Shown here one piece after another: positions 20,128 to 27,615 of a stretch of 64,000 nucleotides of DNA (positions within the stretch are counted from its first letter, which is position 1; the number at the start of each line of letters is the position of its first letter). The DNA comes from Effrenium voratum (lineage: Eukaryota > Sar > Dinophyceae > Suessiales > Symbiodiniaceae): assembly GCA_963377175.1 (NCBI GenBank), contig CAUJNA010001227.1:7501-71500 (forward strand), given 5' to 3'. Below the pieces are notes generated by a model. That model was not told where the DNA came from. It worked only from the letters and a program-made list of their open reading frames with translations, and did no database searches. The position numbers and the translations under genes are program-made.

Positions 20128-20472
20128 ATGGACATTGACAGAAACGTTAAAATAGAAGTATTATTTAAGAATGATAGTATGAGAGAAAAAACTTGTTATT
20201 GTGGTTGTAAAATTACTAAGTTAAATAAAGATGAATTTACATTAGATAAATGTAATAATAAAGAATGTAATTTTAGTCATTCTAAATTTGACGAATATAT
20301 TAAAGAATTAAAAAGACAAAGAAGAGAAGAGGAATTCGACAGACGAGCAAGGAAGTGTGATAGGATATGTACTCCTTTTATGTGGGGGTTTTGTTGGCCT
20401 ATTCTATTTTTTTTTGAATATTTATTATTGTATTGTATACCTTTGAATATTTATTATTGTATTATATTATAA
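20128..20472 (+). CDS. Small zinc-ribbon-like protein with C-terminal membrane anchor
   Basis: A 114-residue protein. Cys pairs CYCGC and KCNNKEC at about 24-55 suggest zinc binding. A basic helix (LKRQRREEEFDRRARKCDR) follows, then a hydrophobic tail (WPILFFFEYLLLYCI) long enough to cross a membrane. This gives a soluble N-terminus, a positive stop and one membrane segment. It lies between the fibre gene and a gene with an N-myristoylation signal, so a membrane-related virion or exit function is possible. No family recognised. Confidence 0.6.
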   Translation: MDIDRNVKIEVLFKNDSMREKTCYCGCKITKLNKDEFTLDKCNNKECNFSHSKFDEYIKELKRQRREEEFDRRARKCDRICTPFMWGFCWPILFFFEYLLLYCIPLNIYYCIIL

Positions 20473-20476
20473 TCTA
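20473..20476 (+). promoter_or_regulatory. TCTA late-type box upstream of the 20491-20700 gene
   Basis: AATCTAAATAATAATATATA, 14 nt before the start. Confidence 0.4.
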
Positions 20477-20490
20477 AATAATAATATATA

Positions 20491-20700
20491 ATGGGTAATT
20501 CAAATAGTAATGTTGAAACTTCATCTATTGATAAAATTAATGATATTGATATAGAACAATTAGATTTAAGTAATATTGATAAGTTACAGTTAAAAGCAAT
20601 TAAGCAAATGAGTGAAAGAATGTGTAAAATTGAAAAAGACAAATCTGATAAATTAATATATAGATTACCGGTTCAAATTTGTAGTTATTCATTATTTTGA
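20491..20700 (+). CDS. Small protein with N-myristoylation signal
   Basis: A 69-residue protein beginning MGNSNSN, which fits the M-G-x-x-x-S consensus for N-myristoylation. The central part is an acidic helix (IDIEQLDLSNIDKLQLKAI). The function is unknown. Together with the preceding membrane-anchored gene it suggests that part of the virus life cycle uses a membrane. Lipid modification is predicted from the motif only. Confidence 0.6.
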   Translation: MGNSNSNVETSSIDKINDIDIEQLDLSNIDKLQLKAIKQMSERMCKIEKDKSDKLIYRLPVQICSYSLF

Positions 20701-20800
20701 ATTAATAACATTAAGCCATAATCTTAATGCTATTAATTTTAAAGATAAAAATAAAAGTCATCAATAATAATTTGGTCATCTTCATTGATGACTTTAATAG

Positions 20801-21250
20801 TTATTTTTTTTTCACTTGTAATGAAATAAAATTAACCATATCACTCGCATACACTAATTTAACTTTATGAAGGTCTTTATTAAGAAAATAATAAATATCA
20901 AATAAATTAATTGATATTAAAGTTCGATTACACACATGAAACCAACGAGTAAACGAGCTAAATGTAACAAATATAGCATATTCAATAAATAATTTTAATG
21001 GTTTATTTTTTTGATGTAATTTATCTAACTCACTTAAATTAAAAATATATGATATTCCATTATTAATATTGATATTATCAATTTCAAAATAATGTATGTT
21101 ATTTAATGTGTAAGATTTATATACTGGTTTATATTTATTAATATAATTTTTAATAATATTATTATTTTTTATTTTTAATAATCTAACATCGCCTAAACTA
21201 TAAGATAATACTATGTCTTTAATGTCTAATGGTAAATCATAAAATATCAT
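20801..21250 (-). CDS. F-box-like protein
   Basis: A 149-residue protein starting FYDLPLDIKDIVLSYSLGD, an L-P-x-x-I-x-x-x-V-x-x-Y pattern typical of an N-terminal F-box. The rest is rich in Ile, Asn and aromatic residues with no recognised repeat. It lies downstream of the packaging ATPase on the same strand. It is the third protein in this element with this motif, the others being at 4144-4668 and 4795-5457, though it lacks their Cys pairs. Recruitment of a ubiquitin ligase would follow if the motif is real. Confidence 0.6.
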   Translation of the reverse strand: MIFYDLPLDIKDIVLSYSLGDVRLLKIKNNNIIKNYINKYKPVYKSYTLNNIHYFEIDNININNGISYIFNLSELDKLHQKNKPLKLFIEYAIFVTFSSFTRWFHVCNRTLISINLFDIYYFLNKDLHKVKLVYASDMVNFISLQVKKK

Positions 21251-21309
21251 ATAATATTAATATATATTTAATTATTTAATTATTTAATTATTTAATTAGT
21301 AATTTTCAA

Positions 21310-22059
21310 TTATTGAGAAAACTTTTTCATAAACATTTTATCTGGGTTCTTTTCTAAAAGGTTAATATATAAAAAACTATGCGGTTCATCAGTGGCAGTC
21401 TCATATATTTTATAAATTAGTTTCTTGCTTTCATGTAAATTATCGCTTCTAACAATTGCTGATAATTCATCTTGCAATATTTCTATCTCTTTAAAATTTC
21501 TAACTTTATAATAAAACAAATGACTTATATTTACCCTAATAATTGGTGGTACGGTTGATGATTTTTGAAGACTTACAAGTGTTGATATTCCACTATGACG
21601 ACCTCTACAAAATAAAGAATTTAACAATTTGTTATTTCTTGTTATTGCTGGATTATCAGATACATCATCCAAAATTACCAAAATATTAAATAATTTCTTC
21701 GTTCCTTGTTTTTTCTGATATTCAATTATTTTATTTTGAGTTTCTATAACTCTTTCTAAATCTTCAACATTGAACTCATCCCACCAACACGGTTCTTTAT
21801 CATTATCTACTTTCAAACCTTCCTTAATGTATTTCTTCACTGGCAACCAAATACTATCCAAATTTACAGATGGAGACCAGATAAAAATTCTTTCAAATGC
21901 TCCTCTATAGATATCAAGTATCATTGATACAAGTAAAGTTGATTTTCCACTTCCAGATGGACCGACGATCATAGCTCTCATCGGCAATTTAGGGACAACC
22001 TCATGCTTACTTTGCTTAAAGTCATATTTGATTTCATCAATTGGTTTTACATCAGGCAT
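21310..22059 (-). CDS. Packaging ATPase (A32-like, FtsK/HerA superfamily)
   Basis: A 249-residue ATPase. Walker A is GPSGSGKST (residues 33-41), Walker B is NILVILDDVSDN, and a conserved LFCRGRHSGISTLVSLQ segment follows as in the A32/Polinton group. The protein pumps the genome into the preformed capsid. Length is typical and the frame intact. It is transcribed toward the F-box-like gene. No clear TCTA or TTAAAG box was seen before its start. Confidence 0.95.
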   Translation of the reverse strand: MPDVKPIDEIKYDFKQSKHEVVPKLPMRAMIVGPSGSGKSTLLVSMILDIYRGAFERIFIWSPSVNLDSIWLPVKKYIKEGLKVDNDKEPCWWDEFNVEDLERVIETQNKIIEYQKKQGTKKLFNILVILDDVSDNPAITRNNKLLNSLFCRGRHSGISTLVSLQKSSTVPPIIRVNISHLFYYKVRNFKEIEILQDELSAIVRSDNLHESKKLIYKIYETATDEPHSFLYINLLEKNPDKMFMKKFSQ

Positions 22060-22119
22060 AATAAAAATAATATTATAAATACTTATAAAATAAAAAACAT
22101 ATAATATAATTATATCATA

Positions 22120-22467
22120 ATGGTAATAGAATCTATTAATTTAAGTGAAGTAGATAGTATTCGAACTATATATGAATTTGGTGATATTTTAGTTCCAGAT
22201 ACTGGCCAAGTATATTATGATACGATTTTATTGTTTTTATCGATAATTAAAAAACAAAATATTATAATATCTAAATCATCAATCGAAAACGAGGATACCC
22301 TAAATTATAATAAATTAGTAAATTTTATGAAAGATTATTCCTATATATATAGAAATGAAATGATAAATAGTGTACAAGAAATTATTAATAATAATATTCT
22401 AGATGTTAGTATATCAACTGCAGTAAAACTTACTAAAGAAAATAGTTTAAATACATATTCTATTTAA
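22120..22467 (+). CDS. Unknown Maverick protein
   Basis: A 115-residue acidic, Ile/Asn-rich protein (MVIESINLSEVDSIRTIYEF...). It is divergent from the packaging ATPase with a 60-bp AT-rich gap. It is mostly helical by eye with no Cys, no charged tail and no known motif. Real coding is supported by its length in an AT-rich element where long frames are rare and by tight spacing to its neighbour. Confidence 0.5.
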   Translation: MVIESINLSEVDSIRTIYEFGDILVPDTGQVYYDTILLFLSIIKKQNIIISKSSIENEDTLNYNKLVNFMKDYSYIYRNEMINSVQEIINNNILDVSISTAVKLTKENSLNTYSI

Positions 22468-22482
22468 TATTAAGGGAACATC

Positions 22483-22620
22483 GTTTTATGATATGATTGG
22501 TGGCGAATATCATAAAATGGAACAGGTTTTCCATTGCTACAATCAATAAGCATTGAAGCTAATTAGTTTGTATCTCTCTCGCGTGTGCAATGAAAACCCC
22601 AAGTGCTGTGCCCCACCAAT
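22483..22620 (+). ncRNA. Candidate structured RNA between Maverick genes
   Basis: This gap is richer in G and C than surrounding gaps and contains nested complementarity. An 11-bp stem pairs 22484-22494 with 22507-22517, closing a 12-nt loop. Eight loop bases (22496-22503, ATTGGTGG) are complementary to 22613-22620, forming a possible pseudoknot. Between them a 12-bp stem with one bulge pairs 22525-22537 with 22587-22598, enclosing two smaller hairpins (22538-22542 with 22568-22572, and 22543-22547 with 22552-22556). I could not match it to a tRNA, hammerhead or HDV-like ribozyme. Strand is assigned from its position between + strand genes. Confidence 0.4.
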
Positions 22621-22676
22621 ATTCTATTATGCATGAAAATAATAAGATTAAATAAATATTTTATCTTATTATTTAT

Positions 22677-22859
22677 ATGACTATTATCCATTGCAGTTGT
22701 GGTAAAACTTATGATGACAAATATTTATTTAAACATCTAAATTCAAAATATCATCAGAAATTTGTAGAATATAGATGGAATAAAGACGATACAATGAAAA
22801 AACTTTACAAGAAAAGAAAGACAGAAATGAAAAATAATTTATCTTATTATTTAATATGA
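22677..22859 (+). CDS. Small zinc-finger protein
   Basis: A 60-residue protein with HCSCGKTYDDKYLFKHLNSKYH, a C-x-C...H-x(6)-H motif that resembles a degenerate C2H2 finger, followed by a Lys-rich tail. Its stop codon overlaps the ATG of the next gene (ATGA), so the two are probably read from one transcript. Function unknown. Confidence 0.55.
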   Translation: MTIIHCSCGKTYDDKYLFKHLNSKYHQKFVEYRWNKDDTMKKLYKKRKTEMKNNLSYYLI

Positions 22860-23044
22860 AAAGGAGTTATACAGATTATATTAATATAATAGATGAAATG
22901 GAGAATATAGAACAAGTACTAATAACTGATAATAGATGTAAAAAAATATGTTATTTTATTTTAGAATTAATTAAGTTTTTGATACAATATATTAAAAATA
23001 TAAATATTAATATAAATGCCAAAAAAGAAAAACAAAAAGAATAA
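22856..23044 (+). CDS. Unknown small protein
   Basis: A 62-residue protein with a hydrophobic helical stretch (CYFILELIKFLIQYI) and a Lys-rich tail. It starts within the stop of the preceding zinc-finger gene and overlaps the start of the next gene in another frame. It could be membrane-associated. Coding status is moderate because it is short. Confidence 0.4.
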   Translation: MKRSYTDYINIIDEMENIEQVLITDNRCKKICYFILELIKFLIQYIKNINININAKKEKQKE

Positions 23045-23378
23045 GACAGGTTTAAGTGTTTCTTCAACAGAAGATAGCGGAGAAATTGTTAAAGAAACAT
23101 CAGTATTCGAGATTGCTTGTCCTATGTGCAAAAAGATGTTAGAACTTAAAAATGAATTAGAAATAAAAAATAATAAAACATGTAAATGTTCATGTATTCC
23201 AACAAGTTTCAAAATAAGTAAAAATGATAAGAAAATGAATATTGATAAAACTAAAGACAGTATCAACTTAGAAACTGATGTCCATAGTATAACTTTTAAA
23301 TTTGGTAGGCAAGCAACACCATCTGATAATAATGAAAACGAAACGCAGGAAACTATTAAACAAATGATGAAAAATTAG
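23016..23378 (+). CDS. Small Cys-rich basic protein
   Basis: A 120-residue protein with a basic N-terminus (MPKKKNKKNKTG) that could act as a nuclear signal. Cys pairs CPMC and CKCSC at about 34-63 suggest a zinc site, and the C-terminus is acidic. It overlaps the end of the previous gene by 29 bp. No family recognised. Confidence 0.55.
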   Translation: MPKKKNKKNKTGLSVSSTEDSGEIVKETSVFEIACPMCKKMLELKNELEIKNNKTCKCSCIPTSFKISKNDKKMNIDKTKDSINLETDVHSITFKFGRQATPSDNNENETQETIKQMMKN

Positions 23379-23447
23379 TATTTAAAGAGTAGATTTAACA
23401 TAATTGCACTTTATAAATATATATATAATTAAATAAATCAATAAATA

Positions 23448-23451
23448 TCTA
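23448..23451 (+). promoter_or_regulatory. TCTA late-type box upstream of the 23470-23790 gene
   Basis: ATATCTAATTATTTATATAA, 18 nt before the start. Confidence 0.45.
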
Positions 23452-23469
23452 ATTATTTATATAATCATA

Positions 23470-23790
23470 ATGCCAACTATGAATGGACAAGACCATAGAA
23501 TTATAACTTTTGACAATGAAGAAATTAAAGACCTATTCGATGGTGATAAAAACTTTGCTAGACAATTGAGTATAGAATATTTTTATTGGTTAGATGCTAA
23601 ATTTAATAATAAATATTTTATGAAAGGTATAACTAAACCAGATAAATTTGATAAAATGTTGAAGTTTTTTGAAATTACAGGTAACGATGAAGGTTTAATA
23701 AAATTGAAAAATAAAATTGATGAAAGACTCTTAGAATATAATTTATTTACATATATAACATTAAATTATTCAGGTAAATTGTATAATTAA
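23470..23790 (+). CDS. Unknown Maverick protein
   Basis: A 106-residue protein (MPTMNGQDHRIITFDNEEIK...) of mixed charge, with an aromatic-rich middle (IEYFYWLDAKF) and no recognised motif. A TCTA box precedes it at the standard distance and the next gene follows after 30 bp, supporting expression in the late set. Function unknown. Confidence 0.55.
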   Translation: MPTMNGQDHRIITFDNEEIKDLFDGDKNFARQLSIEYFYWLDAKFNNKYFMKGITKPDKFDKMLKFFEITGNDEGLIKLKNKIDERLLEYNLFTYITLNYSGKLYN

Positions 23791-23801
23791 ATAAATAATT
23801 A

Positions 23802-23805
23802 TCTA
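23802..23805 (+). promoter_or_regulatory. TCTA late-type box upstream of the 23821-24141 gene
   Basis: TTATCTAAATAAATATATAG, 15 nt before the start. Confidence 0.45.
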
Positions 23806-23820
23806 AATAAATATATAGTA

Positions 23821-24141
23821 ATGTCTGAAAATGAGAATTATACTATTAATGATTTAATGAAGAAGATAACATTAATTGGTAAAAATATCAAAACCTTAAA
23901 TGATATGATTAAATCCATTGATGACAAAATGAAACCAGTTGAACGCAATGAAGATAAAGAAAAAATCGAAAAGATATTTCAAGCAAAATCTATAGGAAGA
24001 CCATCGGGCGACTACCCTACAAAGCAAAAGAAATACTGTGATATGTTGAATACAGGAAAAATCAAACAACCTAAAAGCACCACTTTAGAATTTTATAAAA
24101 TTTCAAAACATGATGATGGAGTATATGTATTATTTGAATAA
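23821..24141 (+). CDS. Unknown protein with N-terminal coiled coil
   Basis: A 106-residue protein. The first half (NDLMKKITLIGKNIKTLNDM...KIEKIF) has heptad-like hydrophobics and is probably a coiled coil. The second half (IGRPSGDYPTKQKKYCDML) is basic with a GRPxG motif reminiscent of an AT-hook-like DNA contact. It has a TCTA box. A short DNA-binding or scaffold role is only a guess. Confidence 0.55.
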   Translation: MSENENYTINDLMKKITLIGKNIKTLNDMIKSIDDKMKPVERNEDKEKIEKIFQAKSIGRPSGDYPTKQKKYCDMLNTGKIKQPKSTTLEFYKISKHDDGVYVLFE

Positions 24142-24147
24142 TTAATA

Positions 24148-24151
24148 TCTA
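24148..24151 (+). promoter_or_regulatory. TCTA late-type box upstream of the truncated methyltransferase
   Basis: ATATCTAAATAATTCTAA, 11 nt before the ATG at 24163. Confidence 0.4.
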
Positions 24152-24162
24152 AATAATTCTAA

Positions 24163-24285
24163 ATGAATTTATTAGAATTATTTTCAGGCAGTGGTTCTGT
24201 TGGTAAAGTTGCTCGTGATTTAGGTTTTAATGTTATTTCATTAGACTTGAAAAATGCTGATATCAACAACAGTGTCACCATGTAA
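24163..24285 (+). pseudogene. Truncated DNA methyltransferase-like gene
   Basis: The first 36 codons read as the N-terminus of a SAM-dependent DNA methyltransferase: LLELFSGSGSVGKVARDLGF (motif I, FxGxG) followed by NVISLDLKNAD with the acidic residue that ends strand 2. The frame then runs into a GC-richer tandem repeat at about 24272 and stops after 40 codons. No further methyltransferase sequence follows before the next gene, so the catalytic part is missing. The start and upstream TCTA box are intact. I infer that repeat insertion or a deletion destroyed the gene. Confidence 0.7.
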
Positions 24286-24530
24286 TCCCTTGTCCCGCGG
24301 AATTTAAGATGACATGATGTCACCATGTAATCCCTTGCCCCGCGGAATTTAAGATGACATGATGTCACATTAAAACCCTTCAACTGACAAAACCCTAATC
24401 CCCACCTAAATTAAGGATTTTTAGGCATATTTCTAGAGGGCACGGAATTTCAGATGACATGATGTCATGATGTCACTACAAATTCCTTGAGGTGACTTCA
24501 TGTCATTTGAAAATCCTTGGGGGGGCAAAA
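24272..24530. repeat. 45-bp tandem repeat and degenerate copies inside the Maverick
   Basis: Two near-identical 45-bp units (24272-24317 and 24318-24362) carry TGTCACCATGTAATCCCTTG and CCCGCGGAATTTAAGATGAC. Degenerate copies continue to about 24530, with repeated near-palindromic TGACATGATGTCA. Base composition is richer in GC than the element. It abuts the truncated methyltransferase and may be a foreign repeat inserted into the element, or an iteron-like array. Confidence 0.75.
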
Positions 24531-24594
24531 ACCCTAAAACCATACTATAATGATAACATTTATACCCTTATATGTTATAATTATAATGTAAAAT

Positions 24595-24603
24595 GACTTA
24601 AAG
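24595..24603 (+). promoter_or_regulatory. TTAAAG-type box upstream of the right terminal gene
   Basis: GACTTAAAG on the plus strand, 29 nt before the ATG at 24633, followed by a leader (AATATAATAAGAGGAAA) identical to that of the left terminal gene at 4668. Confidence 0.6.
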
Positions 24604-24632
24604 GAATAAATACTTAATATAATAAGAGGAAA

Positions 24633-25054
24633 ATGCCAATGCTAGGAGTGACAGAAAAAAGCTGGAACAGGATAGAAAGATAATATTGAGTTTCATTAAG
24701 GATAATCCCTATCCATCGTATAAACAAGTCATTGAAATAATTAAAAACGATAAAACAATGAAAGATATATATCCAGATATGTTCGCTGAGTATGGAGAAC
24801 AAAATCATCAATGGATAAAAGAGATTTACGAAAACATAATGAAAGAAGAACTTGTTAAACGTAATGGTAATAGTATGAATGAAAGAGGAGGAATGACAAC
24901 AATGCATTGTAATTATTATACTTTGGTATCAGTGTTGCGTTATTTAATACAACAAAGAGCACCAATGAAAGATTATGACGTTAACTTAATCTGGTATAAT
25001 ATCAGAAACATGTTGAGCAGTTCTTGGAACAACATAGGAGACTGGAAACACTAA
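24633..25054 (+). CDS. Right terminal Maverick gene, frameshifted at its start
   Basis: From 24641 the frame reads ARSDRKKLEQDRKIILSF and continues for about 135 residues to 25054, with a conserved-looking block MNERGGMTTMHCNYYTL. The only ATG at the expected distance from the TTAAAG box (24633) is in another frame and stops after 16 codons, so one base seems to be lost within the first three codons. The leader matches the left terminal gene. Function unknown; helical, mixed charge. Confidence 0.6.
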
Positions 25055-25063
25055 AAACAGGTT

Positions 25064-25521
25064 TAATCATACTATGATTATCACATGTAAAATATTATAT
25101 GTTATAATTGTAATATGATTATCGTTTGTAAAGATTGAATTATTATATTTTCCTAATTTGCTTATCTCTTTCAAAGTGCGTTGTTTAGACTTGGTATGCT
25201 TCTTCAGTTTTTTCGTGCTTTGGCTGTTTGTTTTTGTTTTGTTTGATACTCTTGTGATATTTTTTGTTGGTATGTTGCTTTGTTTTTTGTTGATGTGTGT
25301 TTTTGAGTTTGGGTTCTTTGATGATTTAGAGTGTTGCTGTTTTGTTGGTATGCTTGATTGAATTATTTAATGTTGCATGCTGTGATTAAATATTTTTGTT
25401 GGTGGTTGTGATTATTTATTTTGTTTGCTTGTTGTTCTGGATTTTGTTTTCTGTTTGTTGTGTTGCTGTTGGAAAAAATGGTAGAAAGAATAATTCTTTG
25501 AATTCTCCTTTTACTATTTTT
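25064..25521 (-). repeat. Right terminal inverted repeat of the Maverick
   Basis: Reverse complement of 3697-4146 with few differences, ending CCTTTTACTATTTTT against a run of ten Gs. Long TIRs of this length are usual for Mavericks. Confidence 0.95.
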
Positions 25522-25874
25522 GGGGGGGGGGTGGTGGGGGTGGCGGGGGTGTGGTTGGGGGTGGTGGTGGGGTGGAGTTTGGTGTGAGCTTTTCCACGTT
25601 CGTGGGAAGGGCACGCGCATTCTCAAAGTTGCCCTCCAAATTCCAAAGGGTGTCCCACCACCAAGAAGCAGTTTTGGGATCCCCTCAAAATGCATCCACT
25701 TTCAGGGACCCAACAGCGGACATCCAAGACGGTAAAGCAGGGCCACCAACCCAGTCTGACAAGGGTCTTTGGGAAGGTTTGGGGAGTACAATTATCAGCC
25801 AAATCGTGCTTTCCCTTGGCATCATTTTGAGAACCCCCACTTTTCGGGACCTTTTGCTCTTTTGGTGCCCCAAG
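25522..25874. other. Remainder of host intron 2
   Basis: G-rich repeat (25522-25570) beside the insertion point, then unremarkable sequence up to the acceptor ccaag at 25874. The segment that should encode GTPase switch I was not found here. Confidence 0.6.
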
Positions 25875-25980
25875 TTGGCACGCGATGAGGACTTGGAGCG
25901 CAACCCCTGCGACTTCCTGCAGAGGGAGGATGGGCTGCGCCTGGGTGCCGTGGAACTGGCGCTTCTGGACGTGCCGGGAG
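25875..25980 (+). CDS. Host GTPase exon 3 (G3 motif)
   Basis: Reads from LARDEDLERNPCDFL to VELALLDVPG. The last part aligns with the strand and DxPG (G3) of the family. ERNP stands where ERGxT of switch I is expected, so switch I is divergent or partly missing. Donor is GGGAG|GT. Joined to exon 4 the peptide is DVPGGRRCLPQ, the same spacing as DAPGHRDFIKN in the family. Confidence 0.8.
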
Positions 25981-27436
25981 GTGGGGAGGGGGAGCTGGGC
26001 AAGGGCGGGGGAGAACATGTTCTGTTTGACCCTCCGGCGGACAAATTCTAGTCTCATCGAACGGGATGCGTTCTTCGAACAAAAAGGCGGAGGAGAAGGG
26101 ACTTTGGGGGGTCCCTGTACTTTTGCCTTCTTACACGCCAAATGCCAGGGGAAAAAGAGTTCGAGTTGCAGGGCCCCATCGTGTCGTCAATGACATTCAT
26201 TGTTGGTGAGGTGAAACCAGCTCGCTTTCGAGTGGTAGCTCGGTGTCATCCCCCTTTCTGTCTCCTCCAACTCCAGTGAGATACTAGCAATATACGACAG
26301 TAGGAAGATTATATCTGGTTAACAGTTTGCAATTGAGCTGCACGTCATGCAGTAAAACCACCAATGCTGAAGAGTATCAGTTGCCGCCTCTTGAACATCC
26401 CTGGGAAAGCAACTTGAGCATTTGAGCCCCTAACCTTGAAGTAGTCTTTCCAGGTTTAAAGTGTCGAGGCGCGAACTTAGAGGAGCACGCTTTGGGAAGG
26501 AAAGGACGCTCTCACGGGGTCCCTTAGAGGTCCCTTAGCTTTTCAAAAAGCCAAAAGCAAGAAGGCAAGCCCTGCAGGATGGCAGAGTCCTCAACAGGGC
26601 CATTTGGTGGGCACCTATTGGCGGCACGAGGCGCCCCTATACCCTCCGATCTTGATGTTGACTGTGGCTGACAGGCCCACCGGCTCAGAGGTCCCTTCAT
26701 GCTCAGGGAAGCACAGGGTTCCCATTGTAGGCAATCGAGCCTCGGTCTGGTATCGGTTGCGTTTGGTCCTAAACAAAACTGCAACCTGTTGGCAACTGGG
26801 TTTCCTTTCGGCTGTGGTCGCACGGCGAAAGTTGCTCCAAAAGGTCAGAGTAAATTTGTTCTTGAGTAAGCGACCGAAAGCCACTGTAGTTTTGTTCAGT
26901 CCGAGTTACTACTTTGTCTACTAGGGCCAAACTGAGCTAAAGCCACAGTTCTTCAGCAAGGGAAGCAAACGCAAAAAAACGAAAACAAAACATTACTGCT
27001 TGTGGCCACCCTCCACCCTCAACCATCCACCCTATTCTCCACCCTGCGCCCAGCCAACTTTGAGGGGTCGCCTTACTTACTCAAAAGGGGGCGTCAAGAG
27101 GTTCCCCCCACCCCTCCCCCTCCCCTCCCCTCCCCTCCCCTCCCTGATTCTTTCTAGTCGCAGCTCCATCCCTTTCAGAACTCCCACCCTTTTTTCGGAG
27201 TTCCTTTGACTTGTTCAAGCAAGCTCCACCCCAATCAACTGCCTTCTTCTCTATATGAACCAAAAGGGGGACTCTCAAACGAAGGAGCGAAACGGCTGCA
27301 AGTAAGGCATTTCGACCGCGCCTCATATGTTTTCTCTTTCTCTCCGGGGGGTTCCCCTTTTTTCTCCTTTTTTGTTCTTTGTTTTTTGTTTTTTGGGCCG
27401 ACAAAAGGCAGCGTACGCCCCGACGCCGTGTCCCAG
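25981..27436. other. Intron 3
   Basis: A GT-AG intron. No gene recognised. C-rich and CCCCT repeats occur at about 27095-27150 and a T-rich tract before the acceptor at 27360-27400. Confidence 0.55.
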
Positions 27437-27540
27437 GCCGGCGGTGCCTGCCGCAGGCGGTGGCCGCGGCGGCGGAGGCGGACGTGGCGCTGCTGGCGGT
27501 GTCCGCCAGGGGCAAGGAGCTGGAAGCCGCCCTGCGGGAG
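27437..27540 (+). CDS. Host GTPase exon 4 (strand after G3)
   Basis: Acceptor cccag|GC. The exon encodes RRCLPQAVAAAAEADVALLA, then VSARGKELEAALRE. ADVALLAVSA aligns with ADAALLVVSA of the eEF1A family. Donor is GGGAG|GC; the following exon is 25 kb away because the copia element lies in this intron, 75 bp after the donor. Confidence 0.85.
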
Positions 27541-27610
27541 GCCATGGGCCATGTTTTTTTTCGTTGAGAGGCCGAGCGGGCGGCCTGTCTGCTTAAACCC
27601 GCTGCTTTGA

Positions 27611-27615
27611 CATAC
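27611..27615. repeat. Target site duplication, left copy (CATAC)
   Basis: CATAC directly before the 5' LTR, repeated directly after the 3' LTR at 51542-51546. A 5-bp duplication is standard for copia integration. Confidence 0.9.

Larger units (their letters stand above)
3697..25521. mobile_element. Maverick/Polinton-type endogenous virus, full length
   Basis: Inverted terminal repeats bound an AT-rich block of about 21.8 kb with its own gene set. It carries protein-primed PolB, rve-type integrase, double-jelly-roll major capsid, minor capsid and A32-like packaging ATPase, which are the defining genes of Maverick/Polinton viruses. Base composition differs sharply from the flanking GC-rich DNA. 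Gene order is mostly leftward from 14.9 kb to the left end and mostly rightward beyond it. No adenovirus-type maturation protease was recognised. It lies in intron 2 of the host GTPase gene. Confidence 0.95.

Noticed and set aside
22483..22620. tRNA, hammerhead or HDV-like ribozyme in the structured gap
   Set aside because: No cloverleaf, no CUGANGA/GAAA core, and the strand order of stems does not fit an HDV-type double pseudoknot.
3697..25521. Adenovirus-type maturation protease
   Set aside because: No gene showed a convincing His-Glu/Asp-Cys arrangement with family context; the Cys-rich candidates look like zinc sites.
3692..25527. Target duplication of the Maverick
   Set aside because: Both flanks are runs of G, so a 5-6 bp duplication cannot be told from microsatellite sequence.
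25396..25587. Short open frames in the Maverick TIRs
   Set aside because: The same low-complexity frame appears at both ends because of the inverted repeat; no start signals or homology.
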